Shown here in pieces: positions 9,973-18,321 of a DNA stretch of 64,000 nucleotides. A program made the position numbers and the translations under genes. The DNA comes from Paenibacillus polymyxa. GTDB taxonomy: Bacteria; Bacillota; Bacilli; Paenibacillales; Paenibacillaceae. Numbering within the stretch: position 1 is the stretch's first letter; every line of letters starts with the position of its first letter. The DNA lies in assembly GCF_001719045.1 (NCBI RefSeq), contig NZ_CP015423.1, forward strand, positions 3,967,501 to 4,031,500. The letters are read 5' to 3'. The notes beneath the pieces were generated by a model. The model was not told the DNA's origin. It searched no databases and was given only the letters and a program-made list of their open reading frames with translations.

Positions 9973-10012
9973 AATGAGTTTCTGAATATATATTTTAAAA
10001 GGAGCTAAGTTT

Positions 10013-10690
10013 ATGAGTAAAACAAAAAAGGAAATGTCTGAGAGGGGCGAATTAACTGAGGTCGTGGCAGAAAAGCCTGCGAAAATATTGGGACGCAAGA
10101 GAGATCACACGCGGGATGATAAAATCCTTGAGGCGGCAATCGCCATCCTCGCCGATACGAGTTTCGATGGTATGACAATGGACATGGTCGCGGCTCGAGC
10201 AAAGGCTGGGAAGGCGACGGTTTACCGCCGCTGGTCTTCCAAGGCGGAGTTAGTCCGAGACGCCTTGGCCTGGATGAATCGAAATCATCTTGAGCTCGAA
10301 AGCTTGCCTGATACCGGAACCTTGCGCGAAGATCTCCTCGTGCTTTTGAAGCCGCAATCGATCGCGGAAGAAGAACGCAAATTTCGAGTCCTAGCGGGCC
10401 TAGGCTCCTTTTTGCAGCATCCGGAATTTGCCGAAGCAGGAACAGCCGGGATTTTCGAGCCATGGGTTGTTGTAAACCGCGAGCTTATGAACCGAGCCGT
10501 CGTCCGCGGTGAAATTCCTGCTCACGCGGACATTGAGATGGCTTGCCAGGTCATTACTTCAATGGCTTCTTTTCGCGGACTCATCCAGCGCAAACCGTTC
10601 GACAAGCCTTTCTTTACAGCGCTAATCGATGGTATTCTACTGCCTGCACTCAAAAACCCGCGAACAGCTCCAAATATCATGGACCGATGA
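10013..10690 (+). CDS. TetR/AcrR-family transcriptional regulator
   Basis: 225 residues. After a charged 30-residue extension comes a TetR DNA-binding domain (about 36-85): ILEAAIAILADTSFDGMTMDMVAARAKAGKATVYRRWSSKAELV, with the helix-turn-helix and the conserved T-Y-R-W-S-S-K-A-E-L stretch. The C-terminal half is helical and would bind an unknown ligand. AAAAGGAG eight bases before ATG sets the start. Divergent from the two-SDR operon with a palindrome between them, so it probably represses that operon and itself, with a substrate of the reductases as the inducer. Confidence 0.92.
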   Translation: MSKTKKEMSERGELTEVVAEKPAKILGRKRDHTRDDKILEAAIAILADTSFDGMTMDMVAARAKAGKATVYRRWSSKAELVRDALAWMNRNHLELESLPDTGTLREDLLVLLKPQSIAEEERKFRVLAGLGSFLQHPEFAEAGTAGIFEPWVVVNRELMNRAVVRGEIPAHADIEMACQVITSMASFRGLIQRKPFDKPFFTALIDGILLPALKNPRTAPNIMDR

Positions 10691-10816
10691 TGACCAGGCG
10701 CTTACCAGAAGAATCTACAAGGTGGATCAAGAGGTGAGCAGGATTGGTTTCAGGATAGTGAGCCTAGGAGAAAAATATTACGGAGTCGAACGCTCTGTTG
10801 TATTATCACAGAAATG

Positions 10817-10846
10817 ATTCAATTAACGGGAACGATACTTGAATTT
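10817..10846. repeat. interspersed palindromic repeat, copy E (diverged)
   Basis: TTCAATTAACGGGAACGATA then CTTGAATTT; core shared with copies A-D but more diverged. Confidence 0.5.
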
Positions 10847-11019
10847 AGAACAGGGAGCACACTGCCACTGTGAGGTACAAAAAAAGAACCAAATGTGATT
10901 TTGGTTGACGCAGTGAAGGACGATTTAAATTATGTAATTATACTGAAAGATTGTTGTGGTTTGTGGTATAACATCACCCTACTAAACACCCAATATTCTA
11001 AAAATGGATTTTAGTCTAG

Positions 11020-11037
11020 CGAATAACCGGCTATTCG
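11020..11037. promoter_or_regulatory. palindrome ahead of the collagen-like gene
   Basis: CGAATA-ACCGGC-TATTCG, a perfect 6-bp stem with a self-complementary-like centre, 60 bases before the predicted start. It could be an operator or an mRNA hairpin. Confidence 0.35.
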
Positions 11038-11095
11038 TCCATGCCTAAAATAAACAACTCACGTACACTGAACCATATTTATAGGGAGGTGTCGT

Positions 11096-11257
11096 TGTTG
11101 AGTTGTCCGGATAAAAAAAAACGTGCAAAAAGAAAACCACAATTGTTTGCCATCCAAAAGAAAAGAAAAAAGAAACTGTTGAGTTTTCTGGATAAAAAAA
11201 AATCGTGCAAAAAGAAAACCGCAATTGTTTGCCATCCAAAAGGAAAAAAAAAGAAAC
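11096..11257 (+). repeat. tandem 81-base duplication in the 5' end of the collagen-like gene
   Basis: Copy 1 is 11096-11176 and copy 2 is 11177-11257, both 81 bases and almost identical in DNA. Copy 2 has one extra T after the nine-A run and one base fewer in the A-rich tail. The copies are therefore in frame at their ends, while about 15 codons in the middle are read in different frames (RAKRKPQLFAIQ against SCKKKTAIVCHP). Confidence 0.85.
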
Positions 11258-12324
11258 GACGTCTTCTAGTTATTAAAAAAATAGTGCGGGTACCGTGTCC
11301 CCCACCTAAAGGTCAGCAATTACTTCAAGGACTTGCGGGAGCAATTGCAGAAGCTGGACCTCAAGGACTTGTAGGAGCACTTGGCCCCCAAGGATTGGCA
11401 GGGATTGCAGGAGCGATAGGCGCACTTGGTCCCGAAGGACTTGCAGGAGCACTTGGCCCCCAAGGATTGGCAGGGCTTGCAGGAGCGATAGGCGCACTTG
11501 GCCCCGAAGGACTTGCAGGAGCACTCGGCCCCCAAGGATTGGCAGGGATTGCAGGAGCAATTGGCGCACTTGGCCCCGAAGGACTTGCAGGAGCACTCGG
11601 CCCCCAAGGATTGGCAGGGATTGCAGGAGCAATTGGCGCACTTGGCCCCGAGGGACTTGCAGGAGCACTTGGCCCCCAAGGATTGGCAGGGATTGCAGGA
11701 GCAATTGGCGCACTTGGCCCCGAAGGACTTGCAGGAGCACTTGGACCCCAGGGACTTGCAGGGATTGCAGGAGCAATTGGTGCAGCTGGATTGGCAGGAC
11801 CAACAGGAGCAGCAGGACCAGCAGGACCGGTAGGACCAGCGGGACCAGTAGGAGCAGCAGGAGCAACAGGTCCAGCGGGACCCGCAGGGCCGGCAGGTGG
11901 AGTATTAGGCTTTGCAGATTTCTTTGCCTTGATGCCTCCTGATAATGCAGCAACTGTTGCTCCCGATACAGACGTAAGTTTTCCGCAAGATGGCCCAATC
12001 AGTGGGACTGCAATTACCCGTATAAATGCGAGCTCTTTTAACTTGGCTACAATTGGCACTTATCAGGTTTTGTTTCAGGTAGGTGTAAACGAACCGGGTC
12101 AACTCATTTTAACACTCAACGGCGCTGATCTGGCTTATACGGTGGTCGGGCGTGCAACAGGTACTTCTCAAATAGTAGGAATGGCTCTTGTGCAAACAAC
12201 GGTCATTAATTCAGTACTCACAGTGCGAAATCCTGCTGGCAATGCCGCGGCACTCACGATCACTCCATTAGCTGGAGGAACAAGACCAGTTTCCGCGCAC
12301 CTTGTTATTACGCAGGTTGCATAG
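11098..12324 (+). CDS. collagen-like repeat protein with BclA-type C-terminal domain
   Basis: About 408 residues from TTG 11098, preferred because GGGAGGTG stands eight bases ahead; a frame from ATG 11041 has no such site. Order of parts: a very basic Lys-rich head of about 65 residues made by an 81-base duplication; about 190 residues of Gly-x-y triplets containing five exact-length 24-residue units (GALGPEGLAGALGPQGLAGI type); Gly-Pro-Ala-rich triplets; and a 130-residue C-terminal domain (VLGFADFFALMPPDNAATVA...) like the trimerising C-terminal domain of Bacillus exosporium collagen-like proteins such as BclA. No signal peptide. Likely a spore-surface filament protein; sporulation control is not shown by the sequence. 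Confidence 0.85.
   Translation: MSCPDKKKRAKRKPQLFAIQKKRKKKLLSFLDKKKSCKKKTAIVCHPKGKKKKRRLLVIKKIVRVPCPPPKGQQLLQGLAGAIAEAGPQGLVGALGPQGLAGIAGAIGALGPEGLAGALGPQGLAGLAGAIGALGPEGLAGALGPQGLAGIAGAIGALGPEGLAGALGPQGLAGIAGAIGALGPEGLAGALGPQGLAGIAGAIGALGPEGLAGALGPQGLAGIAGAIGAAGLAGPTGAAGPAGPVGPAGPVGAAGATGPAGPAGPAGGVLGFADFFALMPPDNAATVAPDTDVSFPQDGPISGTAITRINASSFNLATIGTYQVLFQVGVNEPGQLILTLNGADLAYTVVGRATGTSQIVGMALVQTTVINSVLTVRNPAGNAAALTITPLAGGTRPVSAHLVITQVA
11419..11778 (+). repeat. five tandem 72-base collagen repeats
   Basis: Units start at 11419, 11491, 11563, 11635 and 11707, each with GGCGCACTTGG at its head and differing at a few third-codon positions. Each encodes 24 residues (eight Gly triplets). A partial unit lies before and a diverged one after. 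Copy number is likely to vary among strains. Confidence 0.9.
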
Positions 12325-12366
12325 AGGGAAAGAAATGCAGTATTTTTCGATAATAATGCCAATATC

Positions 12367-12383
12367 AACGATAGTTCAATAAC
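12367..12383. repeat. half copy of the interspersed repeat (left arm of element F)
   Basis: AACGATAGTTCAATAAC matches 16 of 17 bases of the right half of copy A. It is followed by a hairpin (12392-12420) and copy F, reproducing the repeat-hairpin-repeat layout of 5021-5118. Confidence 0.6.
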
Positions 12384-12391
12384 CACGAGGA

Positions 12392-12422
12392 GACGGCAGA
12401 CGATAAAGTGGCTGTCGTTTTC
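12392..12422 (+). terminator. probable terminator of the collagen-like gene
   Basis: ACGGCAG pairs with CTGTCGT (two G-T pairs) across about 13 bases, followed by TTTTCT. It lies inside the repeat element. Confidence 0.55.
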
Positions 12423-12450
12423 TCAACTAACGAGCAAATTAGCTTAATAA
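12421..12450. repeat. interspersed palindromic repeat, copy F
   Basis: TCTCAACTAACGAGCAAATT then AGCTTAATAA; same family as copies A-E. Right arm of the element that starts at 12367. Confidence 0.65.
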
Positions 12451-12470
12451 ATACATTGATGCCGCAAACG

Positions 12471-12506
12471 AAAAAGAGGAGTAGATATCCTTAGGGCATC
12501 TACTCC
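12471..12506 (-). terminator. terminator of the aldo/keto reductase gene
   Basis: Perfect GGAGTAGAT/ATCTACTCC stem with an 11-base loop; on the minus strand it is followed by TCTTTTT. Confidence 0.8.
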
Positions 12507-12582
12507 ATACTTTTAACGTTAATGTTAAATTGTTGGTTCTTTTGGCGTAATCAAAACCTACGGGTGATCTTTTAAAAGATGG

Positions 12583-13482
<900 letters not shown>

Positions 13483-13652
13483 TCATATTCATAACAGACA
13501 CCCACTTCACATCTTTATTATGCACCAGATGACAAAGCGATCGTTATCCCGTTCGTGCCAAATGTTTGCCTAATCCTCTCACTACCACCTATTTAACAGA
13601 TAAATATGGACTATAATCGAACTTTAAAGAATGACGGCACGGGGAGGATCAA

Positions 13653-13757
13653 ATGTCTGAAATAATCACTAAGCAGCAAATACCCCATACCCTATCCCCA
13701 AAATTCTTTACATACGCAGACTCCAAATTCTACCTTAGGAGCGAATCTATTAAATAA
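13653..13757 (+). CDS. possible 34-residue peptide
   Basis: MSEIITKQQIPHTL... opens six bases after GGGGAGG, with TATAAT about 40 bases upstream of the start. The peptide is polar with no signal sequence or Cys. Good signals but no known family, so it may be chance or a short leader. Confidence 0.3.
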   Translation: MSEIITKQQIPHTLSPKFFTYADSKFYLRSESIK

Positions 13758-14057
13758 ATACCCTCGCATCTGGAAAACCCAACGTAACGATTCCCCACTA
13801 CAGCAACTCAAAATAAATTTATCAATTTCACGGTGTCCGTTTGTATAACCTGATCAAACCTCGATATATCTAAAAATGCCTCCCTTGCTCTCTATCTAAA
13901 TTTCCTGTCTCTCCATCCTCTGTAATCTTAATTCAGATAAATCTGTCGTAGCTTGGTTGATTGCCGATCTAACAGTATCCCTCTATTAGGTTGAAATCCT
14001 ATATAAATCGGTTGAAAATGTTGATTTTACCAATGGACAAGGATTTGTACAATAGAG

Positions 14058-14071
14058 TTGTAGCGCTTACA
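14058..14071. promoter_or_regulatory. cre site (CcpA operator) ahead of the DUF5695 gene
   Basis: On the minus strand TGTAAGCGCTACAA matches the Bacillota cre consensus TGWAARCGYTWNCA at 13 of 14 positions. It lies 88 bases before the ATG and just past a possible -10 (TACAAT, 14048-14053), a position where bound CcpA-HPr(Ser-P) would block transcription when preferred sugars are present. Confidence 0.7.
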
Positions 14072-14158
14072 TTTCCAAGGAGGTTGCGGCGAAATGAAGA
14101 GAATTCAGCTGATTGGCAAACAAATCAGGACCCCGAGATCCAAAAGGAGGCCGTGTTG

Positions 14159-17100
14159 ATGAAATTTAAGGGAATATTGGCGGCATTTTTGTTTTTAACC
14201 ACAGCGTCTGTGTTGTTTGGGACGCATACGGCAGAGGCCCATGAACTATCCAATGACAAGCTGACGATTCAGACAGGCGAGCATGGCGAAATTTCATCCA
14301 TACGTATCAAGGGAGATGCTTTCCCGACAGAGTATGTCATGAACGCAACGGTAACACCTGAACAGAACACCGCAGATCATCAGTGGCTAGGGGAGCTGAT
14401 GTTCACGTACCGATTGGATGGAGGCAGCTGGACGAAGGCATGGACGAACAAGTCGGCAGATGCACGTAAGATCACAACCAGTGGGAACCGTGTCACTGTC
14501 ACGTACGAGAATTCTACTCATGCAGAAGGCATACGCAATTTTAAAGTCATCGAAACGTATTCGGCAGAGTCGAATGGTTCGGTGTTGTGGAATATACAGG
14601 TGCAGAATACAAGTGGGAAAAAATTGGAGATTGGCGATTTCGGTTTGCCTCTGCCTTTTAATGAGCAGTGGACCAATGGTGATGCGATCTACGAAACTAG
14701 AGTGGTGACGCATTCCTTTGTCGGCAATAACAGCTCCTACATCACAGCTGGGCGTCCCAGCGGCATTGGTTCTTCCCTGCTGCTGATTCCTGATTCCACA
14801 ACGGGTGCGGGCTTTGAGTATCAGGATCACTGGCGGGATGAGGAGCATCCGGGCAGTAAATGGGCGTGGAACCCGGCTAACGAAGGCAAATGGCTGGAAG
14901 GACTCAATGTATTTTATATTCATTCCAATGTCATCAAGTCCACCAACCGGGGGTATTTGCCCAATACAAGCCTAATCCTGAATCCCGGTCAAAGCAAAAA
15001 CTATGGTTTCAAGTTTCTGGCGGTGAAGGACGAGCATGATGTAAAAGATACGTTGTACCAAGAAAACTTGGTAGATACAACAGTCGTACCGGGTATGATC
15101 GTGCCTACGAATCAAAAGGCGAAGGTGGACCTGCGCTCCAAGCAGGCGATCAGCAAAGTAACCTATCCAGACGGAACCGCTATTCCGCAGACGGATAGCA
15201 AGGCCGGAGGACATCACATTTATGAACTGAAATTTACTAAGCTGGGCCCGAACTTCATAACGGTAGAATACGGCAACGGTAACAAAACGGTGTTACAGTT
15301 CTATGCCATCGAGCCGATTGATCAAGCGCTGCAACGGCATGCTACATTTATGGTCGACAAAACCCAATGGAATGTACCGGGTGATCTGCGCGACAAGGTA
15401 TTTGACGATTGGATGATGCATACCAAATCCAAACGCAACATTTTTAACGGCTATTGGGGCTGGGGGGATGATTGGGGTCTGACCCACGGACAGTTCCTGG
15501 CTGAGAAAAACACACTGTCTCCAGTCGCCAAAGAGGTGCGGGCAGTAGACGATTATTTGGAGACGGCAATTTGGACGAATCTGATGAACGGACATCATGA
15601 GGATTATTTAATTCATGATTTCTTGATGCCGGAACCGAACGATACACCGACCTATCGAGGGTATGCGTATCCGCACGTATACAACACGTATTTCAGCATG
15701 TACAAGATTGCCAAGGAATACCCGGATCTTGTCACTTACAAGCATCCAAAGGAAACCTATTTGCTGCGGGCGTATAACATTTTCAAAGCATTGTATGAAG
15801 GGCCAGTCGCGTACAACTGGGAAACAGGTTTGATGGGCGAACTGACCACACCGGATATTATTCAGGCACTTCATGATGAAGGCTATGATGATGAAGCGAA
15901 TGATCTTAAGGAAAAAATGGATCGTAAATATAACAATTTTAAAAATACAAAGTATCCTTACGGTTCTGAATATAGCTATGACAATACAGGAGAAGAGGCT
16001 GTATATACGTTAGCCAAACAGAATATAGATACAGAGGGCGAGCAAAGTAAAGCCCTGGAAATGATGAGTAAAATTAATGCCAAAACCCGTGCGGCACGCG
16101 GTCATATGCCCGTATGGTACTACTACACCGATCCGGTGACGATTACCGGGGAGAACTGGTTTAACTTCCAGTACACGACTTCGCTTGCTGGATATGCGAT
16201 GGATGACTGGATTCGCCATCATGAGGACAATCACCGTGAGGAACAACAACGGTTGTCTTATGCAGCTAAAATTGCCAATGTTGGAGCGATTAACTCCGGG
16301 CAAATCAGCTCGGACCCTGAGAACATCGGGGCGGTCGCATGGACTTATCAAGCGGAAAAAGGCAATAACGGCACGAACGGCACTGGCGGTGGTAAAAATG
16401 TTCCGCTCTTTAACGGCTGGCGCGGCATGAGCGGTGAGGCTGATCTCGGATTGTTCGGTGCGCTCAAAACGTTAAGTGCTGATATCGCGATTGATCCTAT
16501 TTTCGGATTGACGGGCTACGGTGCAGAGGTGAGCAAAAACGGCAACGTGTATACGATCAAGCCGCTGGACGGCCTGTTCAAGCGCATCAATCTGATCACG
16601 GAAAAGCTGTATATCGAGCTGGAAAAGGACCAATATACAGAAGCCAAGCTGGCAACATCCAAGGATTACGTATGGCTCCAACTGAAAAATCAAACACCGG
16701 GTCAAGCCCATTCCACGTACGTTACATTTGACGGTTTGAAAAAAGGAACGTATTTGGTTAAAGTAGGCGGTCAATCACAAGGGAAGTTTAATGCGTATGC
16801 GCCTTCCAACAAGCTTAAATTGGAGATTGGTACAGCATCCTCTTACACGGTAGAGCTGACACCAACCACACCTGATCCGAACAAAGCACCTGTCGTGGAT
16901 GCCGGCAAAGATTCGAAGGTAAAGCTGCCGGATCAGATCATTCTGAAAGGCACGGCTACGGATGATGGGCTTCCGCAAGGAAAGGTGACAAACGAGTGGA
17001 GTCTGGTTGAAGGACCACAGGACGCGAAGGTCACATTCAGTAACAAAACATCGCTGCGCACGAAGGTGGACGTTTCCGAGCCGGGAACGTATGTGTTCAA

Positions 17101-18187
17101 GCTGACAGCCAGCGATTCTCAGTTGTCAGCGGAGGCTAAAGTAACGGTGGTAGCTGAACCGGCGGCTCCGTTACTTGAACAGCTTGCAGCTTACAAGTTT
17201 GATGAAACAAGCGGTTCTGTAGTTGCGGATTCATCAGACAGCGGTAATGATGCTGCCGTGAAGGGGACGGCTGCATGGGCTGCGGGTAAAACAGGCAATG
17301 CTGTCAGCCTGAACGGCAAGGACAGCTATGTGCAGCTTCCGGCGGGTATTGTCAGTCGGGCACAGCAATTGACCGTATCCGGTTGGGTTAAAGCGAACAC
17401 CCTGAGCGATTATGTGCGGATTTTTGACTTTGGCTCCGGGACGAATGAATATATGTTCCTGACGCCTAAAGCAGGAAATACCATGCTGTTTGCCATTACC
17501 AACCAAGGCAACGGGCAGGGACAGGAGCAGACGATTGAAGGCCCTGTACTGCCGACAGGCGTATGGAAGCATGTTGCGGTCACGCTTTCGGGTTCCACAG
17601 GTATTTTGTACGTGGATGGAAAAGAAGTGGGACGCAATACCAACTTGACCTTAAATCCTATCAGTCTGGGTCAGACCAAAAATAATTTTATCGGCAAATC
17701 TCAGTACCCTGATCCATATTTCAATGGTCTGGTGGATGAATTCCGTATCTACAGCCGTGCTTTGAATGCAACCGAGGTGGCAGGTCTGGCCTCCGGTACA
17801 GCACAGAATCTGGCGGCAACTGAGAAAATTACCGCGTTAAAAGAAGTAAATGTAACGACACATGTCGGTGAAAAACCGGAACTGCCAAGCGTAGTGGAAG
17901 CTACGTACGGAGAAAGCTCCACTAAATGGGTGGCTGTGGAATGGGAGGATATAGCCCCTGCACAATATGCTGCTCCAGGTTCGTTTGAGTTGAAGGGCAA
18001 AGTAGAAGGGACAGAGTTAAAGGCAATTGCGAAGGTAACCGTGATTGAGGCAGGAGGGGCTGCGGCTCCAGCGGTAACACCGGTTAGCCCGGAGACTTTA
18101 GTAACCCCGCCAACTACGACACTCTCGGTAACATCTGCCTTACCGCCTCGGCCTGTTAGCTCCGCTAAATCAGCGGGGGTATCCTGA
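14159..18187 (+). CDS. secreted DUF5695 protein with PKD-like, LamG and Ig-like domains
   Basis: 1342 residues from ATG 14159 (AAAGGAGG ahead), which also gives a clean Sec signal peptide ending TAEA (cleavage after residue 27); the longer frame does not. Residues 30-870 look like the DUF5695 region: a beta-rich first part, then an Asp/Trp-rich helical part (NGYWGWGDDWGLTHGQ) that would suit an (alpha/alpha)-barrel glycosidase. Then a PKD/Ig-like domain (907-1000), a LamG concanavalin-like domain (1004-1214), a bacterial Ig-like domain (1220-1297) and a Pro/Ser-rich tail with no anchor. Catalytic residues are not known. Context (GH4, GH127, hydroxyproline catabolism) suggests a glycan-releasing enzyme on plant glycoprotein; inference. 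Confidence 0.85.
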   Translation: MKFKGILAAFLFLTTASVLFGTHTAEAHELSNDKLTIQTGEHGEISSIRIKGDAFPTEYVMNATVTPEQNTADHQWLGELMFTYRLDGGSWTKAWTNKSADARKITTSGNRVTVTYENSTHAEGIRNFKVIETYSAESNGSVLWNIQVQNTSGKKLEIGDFGLPLPFNEQWTNGDAIYETRVVTHSFVGNNSSYITAGRPSGIGSSLLLIPDSTTGAGFEYQDHWRDEEHPGSKWAWNPANEGKWLEGLNVFYIHSNVIKSTNRGYLPNTSLILNPGQSKNYGFKFLAVKDEHDVKDTLYQENLVDTTVVPGMIVPTNQKAKVDLRSKQAISKVTYPDGTAIPQTDSKAGGHHIYELKFTKLGPNFITVEYGNGNKTVLQFYAIEPIDQALQRHATFMVDKTQWNVPGDLRDKVFDDWMMHTKSKRNIFNGYWGWGDDWGLTHGQFLAEKNTLSPVAKEVRAVDDYLETAIWTNLMNGHHEDYLIHDFLMPEPNDTPTYRGYAYPHVYNTYFSMYKIAKEYPDLVTYKHPKETYLLRAYNIFKALYEGPVAYNWETGLMGELTTPDIIQALHDEGYDDEANDLKEKMDRKYNNFKNTKYPYGSEYSYDNTGEEAVYTLAKQNIDTEGEQSKALEMMSKINAKTRAARGHMPVWYYYTDPVTITGENWFNFQYTTSLAGYAMDDWIRHHEDNHREEQQRLSYAAKIANVGAINSGQISSDPENIGAVAWTYQAEKGNNGTNGTGGGKNVPLFNGWRGMSGEADLGLFGALKTLSADIAIDPIFGLTGYGAEVSKNGNVYTIKPLDGLFKRINLITEKLYIELEKDQYTEAKLATSKDYVWLQLKNQTPGQAHSTYVTFDGLKKGTYLVKVGGQSQGKFNAYAPSNKLKLEIGTASSYTVELTPTTPDPNKAPVVDAGKDSKVKLPDQIILKGTATDDGLPQGKVTNEWSLVEGPQDAKVTFSNKTSLRTKVDVSEPGTYVFKLTASDSQLSAEAKVTVVAEPAAPLLEQLAAYKFDETSGSVVADSSDSGNDAAVKGTAAWAAGKTGNAVSLNGKDSYVQLPAGIVSRAQQLTVSGWVKANTLSDYVRIFDFGSGTNEYMFLTPKAGNTMLFAITNQGNGQGQEQTIEGPVLPTGVWKHVAVTLSGSTGILYVDGKEVGRNTNLTLNPISLGQTKNNFIGKSQYPDPYFNGLVDEFRIYSRALNATEVAGLASGTAQNLAATEKITALKEVNVTTHVGEKPELPSVVEATYGESSTKWVAVEWEDIAPAQYAAPGSFELKGKVEGTELKAIAKVTVIEAGGAAAPAVTPVSPETLVTPPTTTLSVTSALPPRPVSSAKSAGVS

Positions 18188-18223
18188 ATGGGAGGCAACA
18201 ACGCATAGTTATGAGTAACCTTT

Positions 18224-18266
18224 CCCATCGTCACTTTCCTCCTGTAAAGGGGAGAGTGGCGGTGGG
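18224..18266 (+). other. stable mRNA hairpin between the DUF5695 and GH4 genes
   Basis: CCCATCGTCACTTTCCTCC pairs with GGGGAGAGTGGCGGTGGG; nearly every departure from Watson-Crick is a G-U pair. No T run follows, so it is not a plain terminator. It could stabilise or separate the two halves of a joint transcript. Confidence 0.55.
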
Positions 18267-18321
18267 TATCCTTGCATTTGGAGTGCAAAGCTGCGAACAA
18301 AAATGTGAATGGGGGAAAAGT

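Larger units (their letters stand above)
10691..11097. other. 407-base gap: repeat copy E and leader of the collagen-like gene
   Basis: A frame running to 10817 overlaps the tetR end and has no ribosome binding site. Repeat copy E is at 10817-10846. A perfect CGAATA/TATTCG hairpin (11020-11037) precedes the collagen-like gene. TATAAC near 10967 could be a -10 but a -35 is not clear. Confidence 0.5.

Noticed and set aside
10629..10817. 62-codon frame overlapping the end of the tetR gene
   Set aside because: No ribosome binding site and its first half is out-of-frame tetR sequence.
11419..11778. CRISPR array
   Set aside because: The 72-base repeats are contiguous, without spacers, and encode Gly triplets.
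11361..12059. Minus-strand collagen-like or Pro/Ala-rich frame
   Set aside because: Mirror image of the Gly-x-y repeats on the plus strand; the plus frame alone has a start signal and a known C-terminal domain.
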